DNA of 54,240 nucleotides from Nocardiopsis alkaliphila YIM 80379. GTDB taxonomy: Bacteria; Actinomycetota; Actinomycetes; Streptosporangiales; Streptosporangiaceae. The notes beneath the pieces are model-generated. The model did no database searches and was not told the origin of the DNA. It saw only the letters and a list, made by a program, of their open reading frames with translations. The stretch lies in assembly GCF_000341005.1 (NCBI RefSeq), contig NZ_ANBD01000031.1, positions 3,932-58,171 of the forward strand. The letters are read 5' to 3'. The position numbers and the translations under genes are program-made. Positions 34,662-45,300 of the stretch are shown here, piece after piece (positions within the stretch are counted from its first letter, which is position 1; the number at the start of each line of letters is the position of its first letter).

Positions 34662-35474
34662 GTGATAGAGAACGCGACCGTGATCAAGATCGGTGGTTCG
34701 GTGCCGCCGGAGCCGGTTCTGGACGACGTGGCCGCTCACGTGGCGGAGGGCACACCGGTGGTCCTGGTGCATGGAGGAGGACAGGAGACGGATCGACTGG
34801 CGCGGCGCCTCGGAACACCCCTTCGGGTCCTGGTCTCGCCGGACGGGACCCGCAGCCGACGTACGGACGACGCCACGCTCGACCTGCTGGCCATGGCGTT
34901 GTTGGGCGGGGTGAAGCCGAAGCTGGTACAGGGACTGCACATGCGTGGCATCACGGCCTTCGGGATGAGCGGCGCCGACGGTGCGCTCGTACTGGCTGAT
35001 CGCAGGGCCGTCCTACGCTCGGTGGAGGACGATCGGGTCCGACTGATTCGCGACGATCGTTCCGGTCGTGTCACCGACGTTTCCACACGGTTTCTTCGCG
35101 CGCTGATGGCCGCCGGTGCGACACCGGTGATCTCTCCTCCGGCGATGGGCGACGATGGCGGTCTGCTCAACGTCGACGCCGACTGGATGGCCGCTCGGAT
35201 CGCGGTCGCACTGAACGCGCGAGCATTGGTGCTGCTGACGGACACCCCGGGCGTACTCGCCGACCCGGAGGACACCGACTCGTCGGTGCGGATGCTGGAC
35301 GTGCTCCCCGACTTCGTCTCGGGGCGGATGCGTCACAAGGTCCGCGCCGCGCTGTACGCGCGACGGGCGGGTGTACGTGCAGTCGTCTCCTCCGGCGCCA
35401 TCGATCGACCGGTGCGGATGGCTCTTCTGGGAGCCGGCACCGAGTTCACGGCCGCAGAGGAGGGGCGCGGATGA
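34662..35474 (+). CDS. LysZ/ArgB-type AmCP-glutamate kinase
   Basis: Amino acid kinase of about 270 residues that phosphorylates the side-chain carboxylate of carrier-bound glutamate. VIKIGGS near 7-13 binds phosphate, VLVHGGGQETD near 35-45 is the acyl-substrate loop, and LLTDTPGVL near 189-197 is a typical family block. I take the GTG at 34662, 10 nt after the reductase stop and preceded by AGGGG; the frame also runs back to 34608 inside the reductase. The stop overlaps the deacylase start. Confidence 0.9.
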   Translation: MIENATVIKIGGSVPPEPVLDDVAAHVAEGTPVVLVHGGGQETDRLARRLGTPLRVLVSPDGTRSRRTDDATLDLLAMALLGGVKPKLVQGLHMRGITAFGMSGADGALVLADRRAVLRSVEDDRVRLIRDDRSGRVTDVSTRFLRALMAAGATPVISPPAMGDDGGLLNVDADWMAARIAVALNARALVLLTDTPGVLADPEDTDSSVRMLDVLPDFVSGRMRHKVRAALYARRAGVRAVVSSGAIDRPVRMALLGAGTEFTAAEEGRG

Positions 35475-36586
35475 ACCTTTCCGAGGGCTACCCGATCCGA
35501 TTGTTGTGGGAGATGTTGCGTATCCCCTCCGTCTCCGGTGACGAGGGCAGACTCGCCTTCTTCCTCATGGAAAGGATGGCGGAGCTCGGCTTGGAGTCCC
35601 ATATCGACGAGGTGGGCAACGTCCACGGTGTGATCGGTCCTTCGGACTCGCCGACGGTGATGCTTCTCGGGCACATCGACACAGTGCCGGGAGGTATTCC
35701 GGTATGTCGGGTGGGAGACCTGGTGTACGGACGAGGTGCGGTGGACGCCAAAGGGGCCATGGCCACCATGGTCTGTGCGGCCGCCGCCTCATCGGGAGTA
35801 CGCGTGCACGTCGTGGGCGCGGTCGGTGAGGAAATACCGGGATCCTTGGGCGCGCGACACGTGATGGGCACGGTACCGCGCCCCGACGCCGTGGTGATCG
35901 GTGAGCCGAGCGGTTGGAACGGGGTCTGTCTTGGTTACAAGGGCAGGATCGGGGTCCACTACTCGGTCGACCGACCCCCACTGCACACCAGCAGCCCGAT
36001 ACCCACTGCGGTCGAGGACACCGTCGCCCTCGTCCGGCGAATCCGGACTCGTTTGGCCGAGGTGTCCTCTTCAACGGACCCCGTAGCGTTCGGGACGGCG
36101 GCCGCGACCCTGGTCCGTCTCGAAGGTGGCCTGAGCCGTGCCGAGGCCTTCCTCACCTGTCGTGTACCACCGGGGTTCGACTTCGAGGCGTTCGAGGAAT
36201 ATGTCCGTCGGCACGCTCACGGTGAGGTCTGGTTCGACGAGCGTGTGCCCGCGGTCCACCGAGCACGTAGCGACCTGGTGGTCAGCACGTTACGTTCGCA
36301 GATCGTCGCGGGTGCGGGCACCCCCGTCATGAGACGCAAAGCCGGCACGTCCGACATGAACGTGCTGGGGGAGAAGTGGGACGACCTGCCTATGGCCGCG
36401 TACGGCCCCGGCGACGCGCATCTGGACCACACCAGGGACGAGCATCTCCCCGTGGACGAACTACTCCGGTCGGTCGATGTCCTGACCCGGGCCTTACCGA
36501 GGATCTCCCGGCGCCTGTCGAACGGACGATCGCCGATCCTCTCGGAGCGAACTCTCACTTCCATCGGAGAGAAGGAACGCATCTGA
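35471..36586 (+). CDS. LysK-type M20 metallopeptidase releasing the product from AmCP
   Basis: Zinc-dependent hydrolase of 371 residues expected to cut the amide that links the finished amino acid to the carrier protein. M20 motifs are complete: GHIDTVPG (metal His and Asp), GRGAVDAKG (bridging Asp), GEEIPGS (catalytic Glu) and GEPSGWN. ATG start overlapping the kinase stop by 4 nt. It is the last of the five-gene carrier-protein set; the following SDR begins with a one-base overlap, so all are one translational unit. Confidence 0.9.
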   Translation: MNLSEGYPIRLLWEMLRIPSVSGDEGRLAFFLMERMAELGLESHIDEVGNVHGVIGPSDSPTVMLLGHIDTVPGGIPVCRVGDLVYGRGAVDAKGAMATMVCAAAASSGVRVHVVGAVGEEIPGSLGARHVMGTVPRPDAVVIGEPSGWNGVCLGYKGRIGVHYSVDRPPLHTSSPIPTAVEDTVALVRRIRTRLAEVSSSTDPVAFGTAAATLVRLEGGLSRAEAFLTCRVPPGFDFEAFEEYVRRHAHGEVWFDERVPAVHRARSDLVVSTLRSQIVAGAGTPVMRRKAGTSDMNVLGEKWDDLPMAAYGPGDAHLDHTRDEHLPVDELLRSVDVLTRALPRISRRLSNGRSPILSERTLTSIGEKERI

Positions 36587-37404
36587 TGCGAATCGAGGGA
36601 CGAATCGTCATGATCACCGGAGCGGCTCGGGCACTGGGCCGCTCACACGCCCTGCTGTTCGCCCGGGAGGGCGCGGATCTGTTGCTGGTCGACAGTTGCG
36701 GTGCGGACGGTCCCTATCCACTCGCGGAGCGAAAACAGCTGGAGGAGACGGCCCATAGCTGTCGTGGCCTGGGCAGCCGGGTGGTGACCGCCGTCGCCGA
36801 CGTGCGCGACCCGGAACAGGTCGAGGCCGCCGTGTCCGCGGGGATCGAGGAGTTCGAGCGTATCGACGTGTTGGTGAACAACGCCGGTCTGCTCGCCCCC
36901 GGCGGTGTCCTTTCACACCAGCTGACCGAGGAGGACTGGACCAAGGTCCTGGACGTCAACATCAACGGCACATGGCGGTGCTGTCGTTTCGTACTGCCCC
37001 ACATGGTCGAGCGACGCTCGGGCGTCATCATCAACACCGCCTCCACCGGGGGTCGCGTCGCATTCGAGATGTACTCCAACTACGTGGCGTCCAAACACGC
37101 CGTGGTGGGGCTCACGAAGGCGTTGGCTCTGGAGTACGGACGTTTCGGAATCCGGGTGAACTCGGTCAGCCCCAGCACCGTGGCCGCAGACCCGGGGTTG
37201 GACACGGCGAGCACCGCCGACGTGGCGCGGCGGTTGGGCTCCTCCTTGGAGGAGTACGAACGCGGTTCTTCCTCACACCATCCACTCGGCCGACTCGTCA
37301 CGGCGCAGGAGGTCTCCGCGGCCTGCCTGTGGCTGGCCGGCGAGGAGGCCGGGGGCGTAACAGGGACGGACCTGCTGGTCGATGGTGGATTCACGGCCAG
37401 ATGA
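36586..37404 (+). CDS. SDR oxidoreductase, mycofactocin-coupled type
   Basis: Short-chain dehydrogenase of 272 residues. The cofactor loop reads TGAARALGRSHA (residues about 10-21), with Ala where the middle Gly of TGxxxGxG is usual; NNAG, and the catalytic Tyr166/Lys170 in YVASK are present. The segment with GPYPLAERKQLEET and the GRSHA block are marks of the mycofactocin-coupled SDR family, whose NAD is bound tightly and not exchanged. No mycofactocin genes are in the window. It starts at ATG 36586, one base shared with the deacylase stop. It may oxidise or reduce a hydroxyl on the seven-carbon amino acid or on the threonine-derived end. Confidence 0.85.
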   Translation: MRIEGRIVMITGAARALGRSHALLFAREGADLLLVDSCGADGPYPLAERKQLEETAHSCRGLGSRVVTAVADVRDPEQVEAAVSAGIEEFERIDVLVNNAGLLAPGGVLSHQLTEEDWTKVLDVNINGTWRCCRFVLPHMVERRSGVIINTASTGGRVAFEMYSNYVASKHAVVGLTKALALEYGRFGIRVNSVSPSTVAADPGLDTASTADVARRLGSSLEEYERGSSSHHPLGRLVTAQEVSAACLWLAGEEAGGVTGTDLLVDGGFTAR

Positions 37405-37441
37405 GCTGAGGATTTCCGATCGCTCCCAGAAAGGAGGAACA

Positions 37442-40400
37442 GTGAACGAAGAGCCTTGGGACACGGGCGGCCATGATGCCTTGGAGCGTCGTATCTCCGC
37501 ACTGACTCCTACGCAACGACGCCTGTTCGACCGCATCCTCGCTCAGGAGAACGCCGGTCAGGAGGGGATCCCTCGACGTCCACAAGGGGAGACGGAAATA
37601 GCCGTCTCCTACGAGCAAGAGCGCTTATGGTTCATGAACGCCCTGGTCACCTACCGTCAGATCTTCCATGTTCCGGTCGCGTTGCGTCTGCGCGGACCTC
37701 TTCGGCCCCAAGCCCTCGAACAAGCGCTGGACGGTTTGGTCGATCGGCACGAGGCGTTGCGAACGGTCTTCCGGGAAGGCCGTACCGGACTATGCCAGGT
37801 GGTGCTCGACCGGCTACGGGTCCCACTGTCCGTCGAGGACTGTCGTGGTGCGGACGATCCCCTTGGTGAGGCCCGACGTCGTGCGTCGGCCTCGGTGACC
37901 GAACCCTTCGACCTCGGGTCGGGGCCCCTCCTCAGGTGCCGCCTGTACGAAGTCGGTGAGCAGGACCATGTCCTGGCTCTGGTCCAGCATCACATCATCT
38001 CGGACTATTGGTCGCTCGGCATTCTCCTGGAGGACCTGGGCGCCCTCTATGCCGCTGTGATCGGGGCAGGGCCCGATCTCGAACCACTGGACCTGCACTA
38101 CCCGGATTTCGCTCACTGGCAACGCCGCGAGACGAACGGCGACGCCGTGCAACGAGGTCTGGCCCACTGGCGTGACCAGTTGTCCGACGTTTCCGATCTG
38201 CTCGAATTACCGACGGATCGACCTCGCCCGCCGGTCCGCGGCAGCCAGGGGACCTTTCAACATATCGAGTTCCCGGCCGATGCCGTCCGTCGTCTCAGAG
38301 CCATCGCCAAGGAGGAATCCACGACACTGCTCGGGGTCTTCCTCGCCCTGTACGCCGGGTTTCTCGGCCGCCTCGTCCGTGAGGATTCGCTGGTCGTGGG
38401 AGTGCCGGTGGCAGCCCGTGGCAGGCCGGAGACTCAGCGGATGGTCGGTTACTTCCTCAACTGGCTTCCGATCCGCATTGACCTGGGGGGTCGGCCCTCA
38501 CTTCGTGAACTCGTTCGCCGTGCGGGACGAGCGCTCTCCGACGCCATGACACACCAGGACCTTCCGTTCGACGTACTGGTGCAGGAGCTCGCCCACACGC
38601 GTCGCCCGGGGACGACGCCGATCTTCCAGACCTCCCTGAGCCTGCGCGACAGCGCGCCCGAGCCACCACAGATGCCTGGCATGGACATCTCGTTCTTCGA
38701 CCTGGAGGGTGGGGCGACCCACTTCGACCTCATGGCCGAACTCTGGTGCGAGGACGACCGTGTCCTGGGTTATCTGCCGTTCGATGACGAGTTGTTCGAC
38801 GAGTCCACGGTCGAAAGGTACGCGGAGTGGTTGGTGCGCTTGGCCTGTGAGACCTCCCGGGAGCCGGACCGACCGTTCAAGGCGGCTCCCCTGATGTCAA
38901 TGGACGACGAGACCAGGAGCGTGGGGGCCGGGCCGGCCGAGGTGGTGCGGGTTCAGGGCACACTGTACGACCGGTTCGCCGAACAGGCGCGACTTCGGCC
39001 GGAATCGATCGCGGTAACGCACGAGGATCGGCATCTCACCTACGGTGAGCTGCACGAGAGGGTCGGTCACGTCGCCCGTACGCTTCGAGAATACGGTGTC
39101 GGACCGGGCTCTTTCGTGGGCGTCGTCCTCGATCGTTCACCCGAACTGGTGGCCGGCATCCTCGGCATCCTCGCGAGTGGTGCGGCCTACATGCCGGTGG
39201 ACCCCGGCAACCCCCAGGCCAGGACGGCCGAGCAGTTCGCCGGTTACTCGGTGAAGGTGGTCCTGACCGACGAGGGCGCACGAGGACGGCTCCCCGAGGG
39301 TGGGTACACGGTCCTGAAGCTGGCCGAGAAGTTTTTCGAAAAGGGCCTCACCACCCCCGAAAAGTCTCATGTCAGCGTCCCTTCCTCGGCGCCGGCCTAC
39401 GTCATCCACACTTCGGGGTCGACCGGTGACCCCAAGGGGGTCCTGGTCTCGCACGCGAACGTGCTCCGGCTCCTCGCGGTGTCCGAACGGTTCTTCGAGC
39501 CGGGTCCCGAAGACGTTTGGACGCTCTTCCACTCCGCGTCCTTCGACTTCTCGGTCTGGGAGTTGTGGGGGTGTCTGGCCCACGGGGGACGGTTGGTGTC
39601 GGTTCCCCAGTGGATGACGAGGGCCCCCGACATGTTCCTCGAACTGGTGAGAAGCGAGAAAGTGACCATCCTCAACCAGACACCTTCCGCCTTCTCCCAG
39701 TTCGCCTCCGTCGCCCTCGCCGAGCCGCGTTCCCTGGCGCTGCGCTACGTGGTGTTCGGTGGTGAGGCGCTCGACTACTCCGCTTTGGGGGTATGGTTCG
39801 ACGCCTTCGGGGACGAACACCCGCGGCTGGTCAACATGTACGGCATCACGGAGACCACCGTCCACGTGACTTTTCGTCAGGTCACCACGGCCGACACCCG
39901 ACTGTCACGATCCCTCATCGGGGAGCCTCTGCCCGACCTATCGCTGTACATTCTCGACGACGAGATGCGTCCGGTACCGGACGGCGTGCCCGGCGAGATC
40001 CATGTCGGTGGTGCCGGAGTGGCCCTCGGGTACCTGAACTCCCCCCGGCTGACCGCACAGCGGATGTTGCCCGATCCCTTCACCCGGATCCCCGGAGCCC
40101 GCATGTACCGCACGGGGGACATCGCGATCCGCCGAACGCGGGAGGGGATCGCCTACCTGGGAAGGGCGGACGAACAGTGCAAGATCCGAGGCCACCGTGT
40201 GGAGGTCGGGGGGCTACGGGCAGCGCTCAACCGTCTCGACGGAGTGATGGAGGGAGCGGTCACGGTCGAGGAGGACGCGTCCGGGAACAAGATCCTGGTC
40301 GCCTACGTGGTGGGCTCTCCGATGGCGGAGATCACCTCGACACGAGTCAGACGTGCTTTGCTGGCCGATCTTCCCGAGTGGATGGTCCCCTCGATCGTGG

Positions 40401-41998
40401 TCATGGTGGACGAGCTGCCACTCACCCGGAACGGCAAACTCGACAGCAGGGCCTTGGCCGCACTCAGGAGACGTCGTACCCGGGACACCCCGACCGAATC
40501 CCGTCCTCCGTCGACGAAGACGCAGAGAGTCCTTGCCAAAATCTGGTCGGACGTTCTTGGTCGTGAGGGCGTCGGTGCGGATTCGAACTTCTTCGAACTG
40601 GGCGGGCACTCCCTCATGGTGGTCCGGCTCGTGTCGTCCATCGCTCATCGTCTGGACGTCCGGATTCCCATGGAGACCCTCTTCCAGAACCCCATGCTCC
40701 AGGAGATGGCCGAAGAGGTCGACCGTCTGCGACGGGCTCCGATCGAGGAAGCAAGCCCGGGATCCGAGATCGAGTCCGTCGAGGGCCCTTCGGTTGTTAC
40801 GGAGACGGAGGCCGTGGACATCGCGACGATGCGCGCGAAGGCCGCCGACAGGATGGCGTCCGTACCCGCCCCGGCGGCACCCCTGCCGATCGGCGATGAC
40901 CAGGTGGTCCTTCTAACGGGGGCCTCCGGTTTCCTCGGAGGTTTCACCCTGGCCGAACTCCTGGCCAGGGGAACACGGGTCATCTGCCTTCTACGAGGTG
41001 GAGTGTCCCGTGAGAACGAGCTTCGTCGACGCCTGGAAGCGCTTGGGGTGAGTTGGAACCAGATCCGTTCTCGTCTGGAGATCGTGGAAGGGGACGTGGG
41101 AGAGCCTCGGCTCGGGCTCTCCTCGCCGGACCATGAGTCACTGGTCGAACGAGTCGGCCGTCTCGTTCATGTGGCGGCGTGGGTCAACCACATCTACCCC
41201 TACGAAGAATTGGCCAGAATCAACGCGTACAGCGTGCCCGCCCTTGTCGCCTTCGCGTCCACCGGACGTCGTAAGAGCGTGACGTTCGTCTCCACCAGTG
41301 CGGTCCTGGAGTCACCCTCCTATGGGGGAGACGTCGAGATCGCCAACGGACCTTTGCACGCCCTGCCATCGGCACGCAACGGTTATGCGAGATCGAAGGC
41401 GGTCGCTGAGCTTCACCTGGCGTACTCCGCCCAAGCGGACGTTCCGTGCACCATCGTCAGATGCCCCAGCGTCTACGGGGACCGGCGGCGATACCAGGTC
41501 AGCGAAACGGACTACATCTGGAGCTGGACCAAGGCGATGGTGGCCACCGGTCACTACCCGTCCGAATTCGACACCCCGGGCAACCGTCTCTTCCAAGCCC
41601 TGCCCGCCGACGCGGTGGCCACATTGCTCGCGGACCTGGGACGCTCGGCGGACCCCGCCGGATGTCGGTACATCAATGCGATCCCCAACACCGTGGGCCA
41701 CACACAGGATCTGCTCGCGGGGCTTCGTGAGGCCGGACACCACCTTGAGTCCATGCCGGACCGCCAGTGGTACGCGCGGGTGGGCCGACTCGACACACGA
41801 GAGGTCTGGGTAGCCGGTATCGCCGGTCACCTCGCCGAACTCTCCGACGCGTCCGTTGTCCGTCAACGGTTGCGCCGTTTCCGAACCGACGAGGAACCGG
41901 ACGTATCGCGGTTTATCAATGAAAATGCGGTTTCAGCGCCGGCCGACATCGCCCACTACGTTCGGACGTTGTTGGATCAGGGAACTCCGAGTTCCTAG
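37442..41998 (+). CDS. NRPS termination module C-A-PCP-R, predicted threonine
   Basis: Protein of 1518 residues. C domain about 50-480 with HHIISDY (183-189). A domain about 500-1000 with HTSGSTGDPKG near 657-667, MYGITETT, YRTGD and NGKLD. Pocket residues by GrsA alignment: D-F-W-N-V-G-M-V-H-K, one conservative change from the standard threonine code. PCP LGGHS near 1056. The thioester reductase domain runs about 1155-1510, with LLTGASGFLGG and YARSK (catalytic Tyr/Lys) near 1313-1317; it would release the chain as an aldehyde or alcohol with NADPH. Azinomycin also ends in a threonine-derived oxo unit. GTG start follows AAAGGAGG. Confidence 0.9.
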   Translation: MNEEPWDTGGHDALERRISALTPTQRRLFDRILAQENAGQEGIPRRPQGETEIAVSYEQERLWFMNALVTYRQIFHVPVALRLRGPLRPQALEQALDGLVDRHEALRTVFREGRTGLCQVVLDRLRVPLSVEDCRGADDPLGEARRRASASVTEPFDLGSGPLLRCRLYEVGEQDHVLALVQHHIISDYWSLGILLEDLGALYAAVIGAGPDLEPLDLHYPDFAHWQRRETNGDAVQRGLAHWRDQLSDVSDLLELPTDRPRPPVRGSQGTFQHIEFPADAVRRLRAIAKEESTTLLGVFLALYAGFLGRLVREDSLVVGVPVAARGRPETQRMVGYFLNWLPIRIDLGGRPSLRELVRRAGRALSDAMTHQDLPFDVLVQELAHTRRPGTTPIFQTSLSLRDSAPEPPQMPGMDISFFDLEGGATHFDLMAELWCEDDRVLGYLPFDDELFDESTVERYAEWLVRLACETSREPDRPFKAAPLMSMDDETRSVGAGPAEVVRVQGTLYDRFAEQARLRPESIAVTHEDRHLTYGELHERVGHVARTLREYGVGPGSFVGVVLDRSPELVAGILGILASGAAYMPVDPGNPQARTAEQFAGYSVKVVLTDEGARGRLPEGGYTVLKLAEKFFEKGLTTPEKSHVSVPSSAPAYVIHTSGSTGDPKGVLVSHANVLRLLAVSERFFEPGPEDVWTLFHSASFDFSVWELWGCLAHGGRLVSVPQWMTRAPDMFLELVRSEKVTILNQTPSAFSQFASVALAEPRSLALRYVVFGGEALDYSALGVWFDAFGDEHPRLVNMYGITETTVHVTFRQVTTADTRLSRSLIGEPLPDLSLYILDDEMRPVPDGVPGEIHVGGAGVALGYLNSPRLTAQRMLPDPFTRIPGARMYRTGDIAIRRTREGIAYLGRADEQCKIRGHRVEVGGLRAALNRLDGVMEGAVTVEEDASGNKILVAYVVGSPMAEITSTRVRRALLADLPEWMVPSIVVMVDELPLTRNGKLDSRALAALRRRRTRDTPTESRPPSTKTQRVLAKIWSDVLGREGVGADSNFFELGGHSLMVVRLVSSIAHRLDVRIPMETLFQNPMLQEMAEEVDRLRRAPIEEASPGSEIESVEGPSVVTETEAVDIATMRAKAADRMASVPAPAAPLPIGDDQVVLLTGASGFLGGFTLAELLARGTRVICLLRGGVSRENELRRRLEALGVSWNQIRSRLEIVEGDVGEPRLGLSSPDHESLVERVGRLVHVAAWVNHIYPYEELARINAYSVPALVAFASTGRRKSVTFVSTSAVLESPSYGGDVEIANGPLHALPSARNGYARSKAVAELHLAYSAQADVPCTIVRCPSVYGDRRRYQVSETDYIWSWTKAMVATGHYPSEFDTPGNRLFQALPADAVATLLADLGRSADPAGCRYINAIPNTVGHTQDLLAGLREAGHHLESMPDRQWYARVGRLDTREVWVAGIAGHLAELSDASVVRQRLRRFRTDEEPDVSRFINENAVSAPADIAHYVRTLLDQGTPSS

Positions 41999-42084
41999 AA
42001 CGGCTCGAACCATTGGTCACGAAACGCAACACCCGAATGTGAGGGCAATTTCTCCCGATCACCACACGACTGAAAGGAAACACG

Positions 42085-42291
42085 TTGGATTCCGATGATC
42101 GAATCTACGAAGTCGTCAGTAATCACGAGGAGCAGTACTCCATCTGGCTCGCTGACCATGAGGTTCCCGCAGGGTGGAAGACCGTGGGGTTTCGAGGTGC
42201 AAAAGCCAAGTGCCTTGCCCATATCGAGGAGGTCTGGACCGACTTGCGTCCGTTGAGTCTGCGTGAACGTTCGAAAAGCGAACATGAATAG
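42085..42291 (+). CDS. MbtH-like protein
   Basis: NRPS helper of 68 residues that binds adenylation domains and aids folding or activity. Family residues are clear: SNHEEQYSIWLADHEVPAGW, then KCLAHIEEVWTDLRPLSLR. A TTG start (LDSDD) is used, since AAAGGAAAC lies 5 nt upstream and there is no in-frame ATG or GTG near. It sits between the terminal NRPS and the PKS and may serve all adenylation domains of the cluster. Confidence 0.93.
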   Translation: MDSDDRIYEVVSNHEEQYSIWLADHEVPAGWKTVGFRGAKAKCLAHIEEVWTDLRPLSLRERSKSEHE

Positions 42292-42304
42292 GGAGTGTGG
42301 GTGG

Positions 42305-45300
42305 ATGACAGGGAAACAGGACGAGGCCATCGCGATCATCGGTATGAGCTGCCGGTTCGCGCCGAATATCGACTCTCCGGCCGGGCTGTGGTCGGCACTT
42401 CTCGGCGATCCCGCCCCAGTGGGTGAGATGCCCTCGAAACGGTGGGACCCCTACCTCAGCGGAAGTCCTGAGGCAACGGCCATTCTCCGGAAAACCACAC
42501 GTAAGGGATTCTTCCTCGATGATATCGAGGGGTTCGAAGCGGAATTCTTCAAGATCACTCCGCGTGAGGCCGAATACCTAGACCCACAGCAACGCATCCT
42601 GCTGGAACTGTCCTGGGAGGCTTTGGGTGACGCGGGGATGCCCCCGTTATCCCTGGGGAAGTCCGACACCGGGGTTTTCGTCTCCGCGAACTCCAACGAC
42701 TACGGGCGACGTCTCCTGGAGGACATTCCTCGTACCGGTGCTTGGGCGGTCAACGGCACCACCTACTACGGGATCGCCAACCGCATCTCCTACTTTCTGG
42801 ATCTGCGTGGCCCGAGCATGGCCGTGGACACCGCCTGCGCCGGATCGCTCACCGCCCTGCACACCGCCGCTTTGAGCCTGCGCTCGGGGGAGACGTCCCT
42901 CGCGATCGTCGGTGGGATCAACATCATGGCTTCCCCCGCCCTGGTCGTCGCGCTGGACGCGGCGGGTGCCACCGCGCCCGACGGTCGCAGCAAGGCGTTC
43001 GACCGTCGTGCCGACGGTTACGGCCGTGGTGAGGGCGCGGCGGTCATGGTGCTCAAACGCCTCTCCGACGCGCGGCGCGACAAAGACACGGTCCACTCGC
43101 TCATCGTGGGCAGCGGTGTCTACCAAGACGGCCGGTCCGACGGAATGATGGCACCCGACGGGGAAGCCCAGGAGAACATGCTGCGCGGAGTCTACGCCTC
43201 TTCGGGGATCGATCCCGCGTCAGTGGACTACGTTGAGGCCCACGGCACCGGTACCCCCCTGGGAGATCAGGCCGAGACCACGGCCATGGCCAAGGTGTTC
43301 GGGACGGTACGCGCACCTGACCGACCACTGTTGTTCGGCACTCTCAAACCCAACATCGGTCACGTCGAGGCCGCTTCCGGTATAGCGGGGGCCATGAAGA
43401 CCGTGTTGGCCCTGGAACACGAGAAGATCCCTGTCAGTCCGCACGACGAGGTCAACCCGGACCTGGATCTCGACAGTCGTAGTCTGCGTCTGGTGGACGA
43501 ACCGCAGGAATGGTGTCGGGGTGAACGTCCTCGCCGTGCGGGTGTCTCCAGTTACGGGGTCGGCGGTACCATCTCCCACCTCGTCTTGGAGGAGGCTCCC
43601 GCCGACCTGGCGGCCGACCGAAGCGCGATCGAGCCGCACGACGACGGTACTCCGGTCCTGCTGCCCCTTTCCGCGGAGTCGGACAAGGGACTGAGAGCCC
43701 TGGCCAAAGCACATGCGGACTGGCTGCGTGAACACCCGGACGCTCGCCTGACCTCGGTCGCTCACACGCTTACGCGAAGAAGGTCCCACCTGACCGTACG
43801 GGCCGCCGTCGTCGCGTCCTCCTCGGAGGAGGCCGCCGATCTTCTCACGGCCCTCGCGGAGGACCAACGATCCCCCAAGGCCGTGTTCGGACGCGCGAGG
43901 TCCGTGGACGGGAACGGACCCGTCTGGGTCTTTTCCGGCCACGGGTCACAGTGGAGTGGAATGGGCCGTGAGTTACTCCAAGAGGAACCGGTGTTCAGCT
44001 CGGCGATCGACGGTCTGGCGGACGTGTTCCGGGAAGAGGTCGGATGGACGCCCCGCGAGGTCATTGAGCAGGGTGGGCCCTGGACCGTCTCACGGGTCCA
44101 GGCCATGACCTTCGCCATGCAGATCGCGCTCTCCGACGTCTGGCACGCCCAAGGACTCCGTCCCACCGCGATCATAGGCCACTCAGTGGGGGAGGTGGCC
44201 GCCGCAGTCGTCGCCGGAGCCTTGGACCGTGAACCGGCCGCTCGGTTCGCCTGCCGTCGGGCCGTGGCCCTGGAGGACATCGCGGGTGCGGGGGCCATGG
44301 CCCTCGTGGGACTCGGTTTCGACGAGGCCGGCGAACGAGTGGCGGATCGTGACGGTGTCGAGGCCGCCATCGCGGCCAGCACACGCTCCACCGTGATCTC
44401 CGGTGACGCCGGCGCCGTCGAGGCACTGGCGGATGAGCTGCGCACCGAGGGGGTGGAGGTCCGCTCGGTCAACACCGACGTCGCTTTCCACAGCCCACAC
44501 GTGGACGCGGTGCTTTTGAAGGTCGCGGAGGCCGCACGTGAGTTGTCGGCCCGGCCACCGAACATCCCTCTGTACAGCACGGCGCTCGATGACCCGCGCG
44601 CGGACGCACCGCGCGAGGGACACTACTGGGAACGCAACCTGCGCTCATCGGTGCGATTCGCCCAGGGTGTTCAAGCGGCCCTGGAAGACGGCGCTCGAAC
44701 CTTCCTAGAGGTGTCGTCCCACCCGGTCGTCGCGCATTCGATCACCGAATGCGCGATCGACTCCGGCCTGGAGGACGTGACCGTGGCCGTGAGTCTGCGC
44801 CGTGACCAGCCCGAGGTCACGACCCTGTCGGTGAACCTGGCACGGCTCTTTTGCTCGGGAAGTCAGATCGACTGGCGATACGAGGGAACGCTGCTGCCGA
44901 TGCCCTCCGTCGTGTGGCAACACCGTCCCTACTGGATCTTCCCGGACGGGCCGGAAGAGAGCCGTGGACGGGGGCACGATCCCGACACGCACACGCTGCT
45001 GGGCGGTCTTAGCACGGTCGCCAGTGCCCCGTACCAGAAGGTGTGGCAGACCCACCTGGACATGGCCAACCGTCCCTACGCTCAAGACCACAAGGTGGTC
45101 GGAGTGGAGACGGTTCCGGCGTCAGTGGTCATCAACTCCTTCGCGCAGGCTGCGGCCCAGGGTGATCGGCGGACATCGGGTCTGACCGACATCGTTTTGC
45201 GTACTCCGCTCGCGGCGACGCCTCCGCGGGTGGTCCAGGTGGTCCTTGACCAGAACCAGGTGCGAATGGCGAGCCGTCTGCGTCGTGAGGAGGGGGTCGC

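Noticed and set aside
32641..36586. AmCP genes as primary lysine or arginine biosynthesis
   Set aside because: Homocitrate synthase, homoaconitase and ornithine genes are absent, and the set is coupled to NRPS and transketolase genes.
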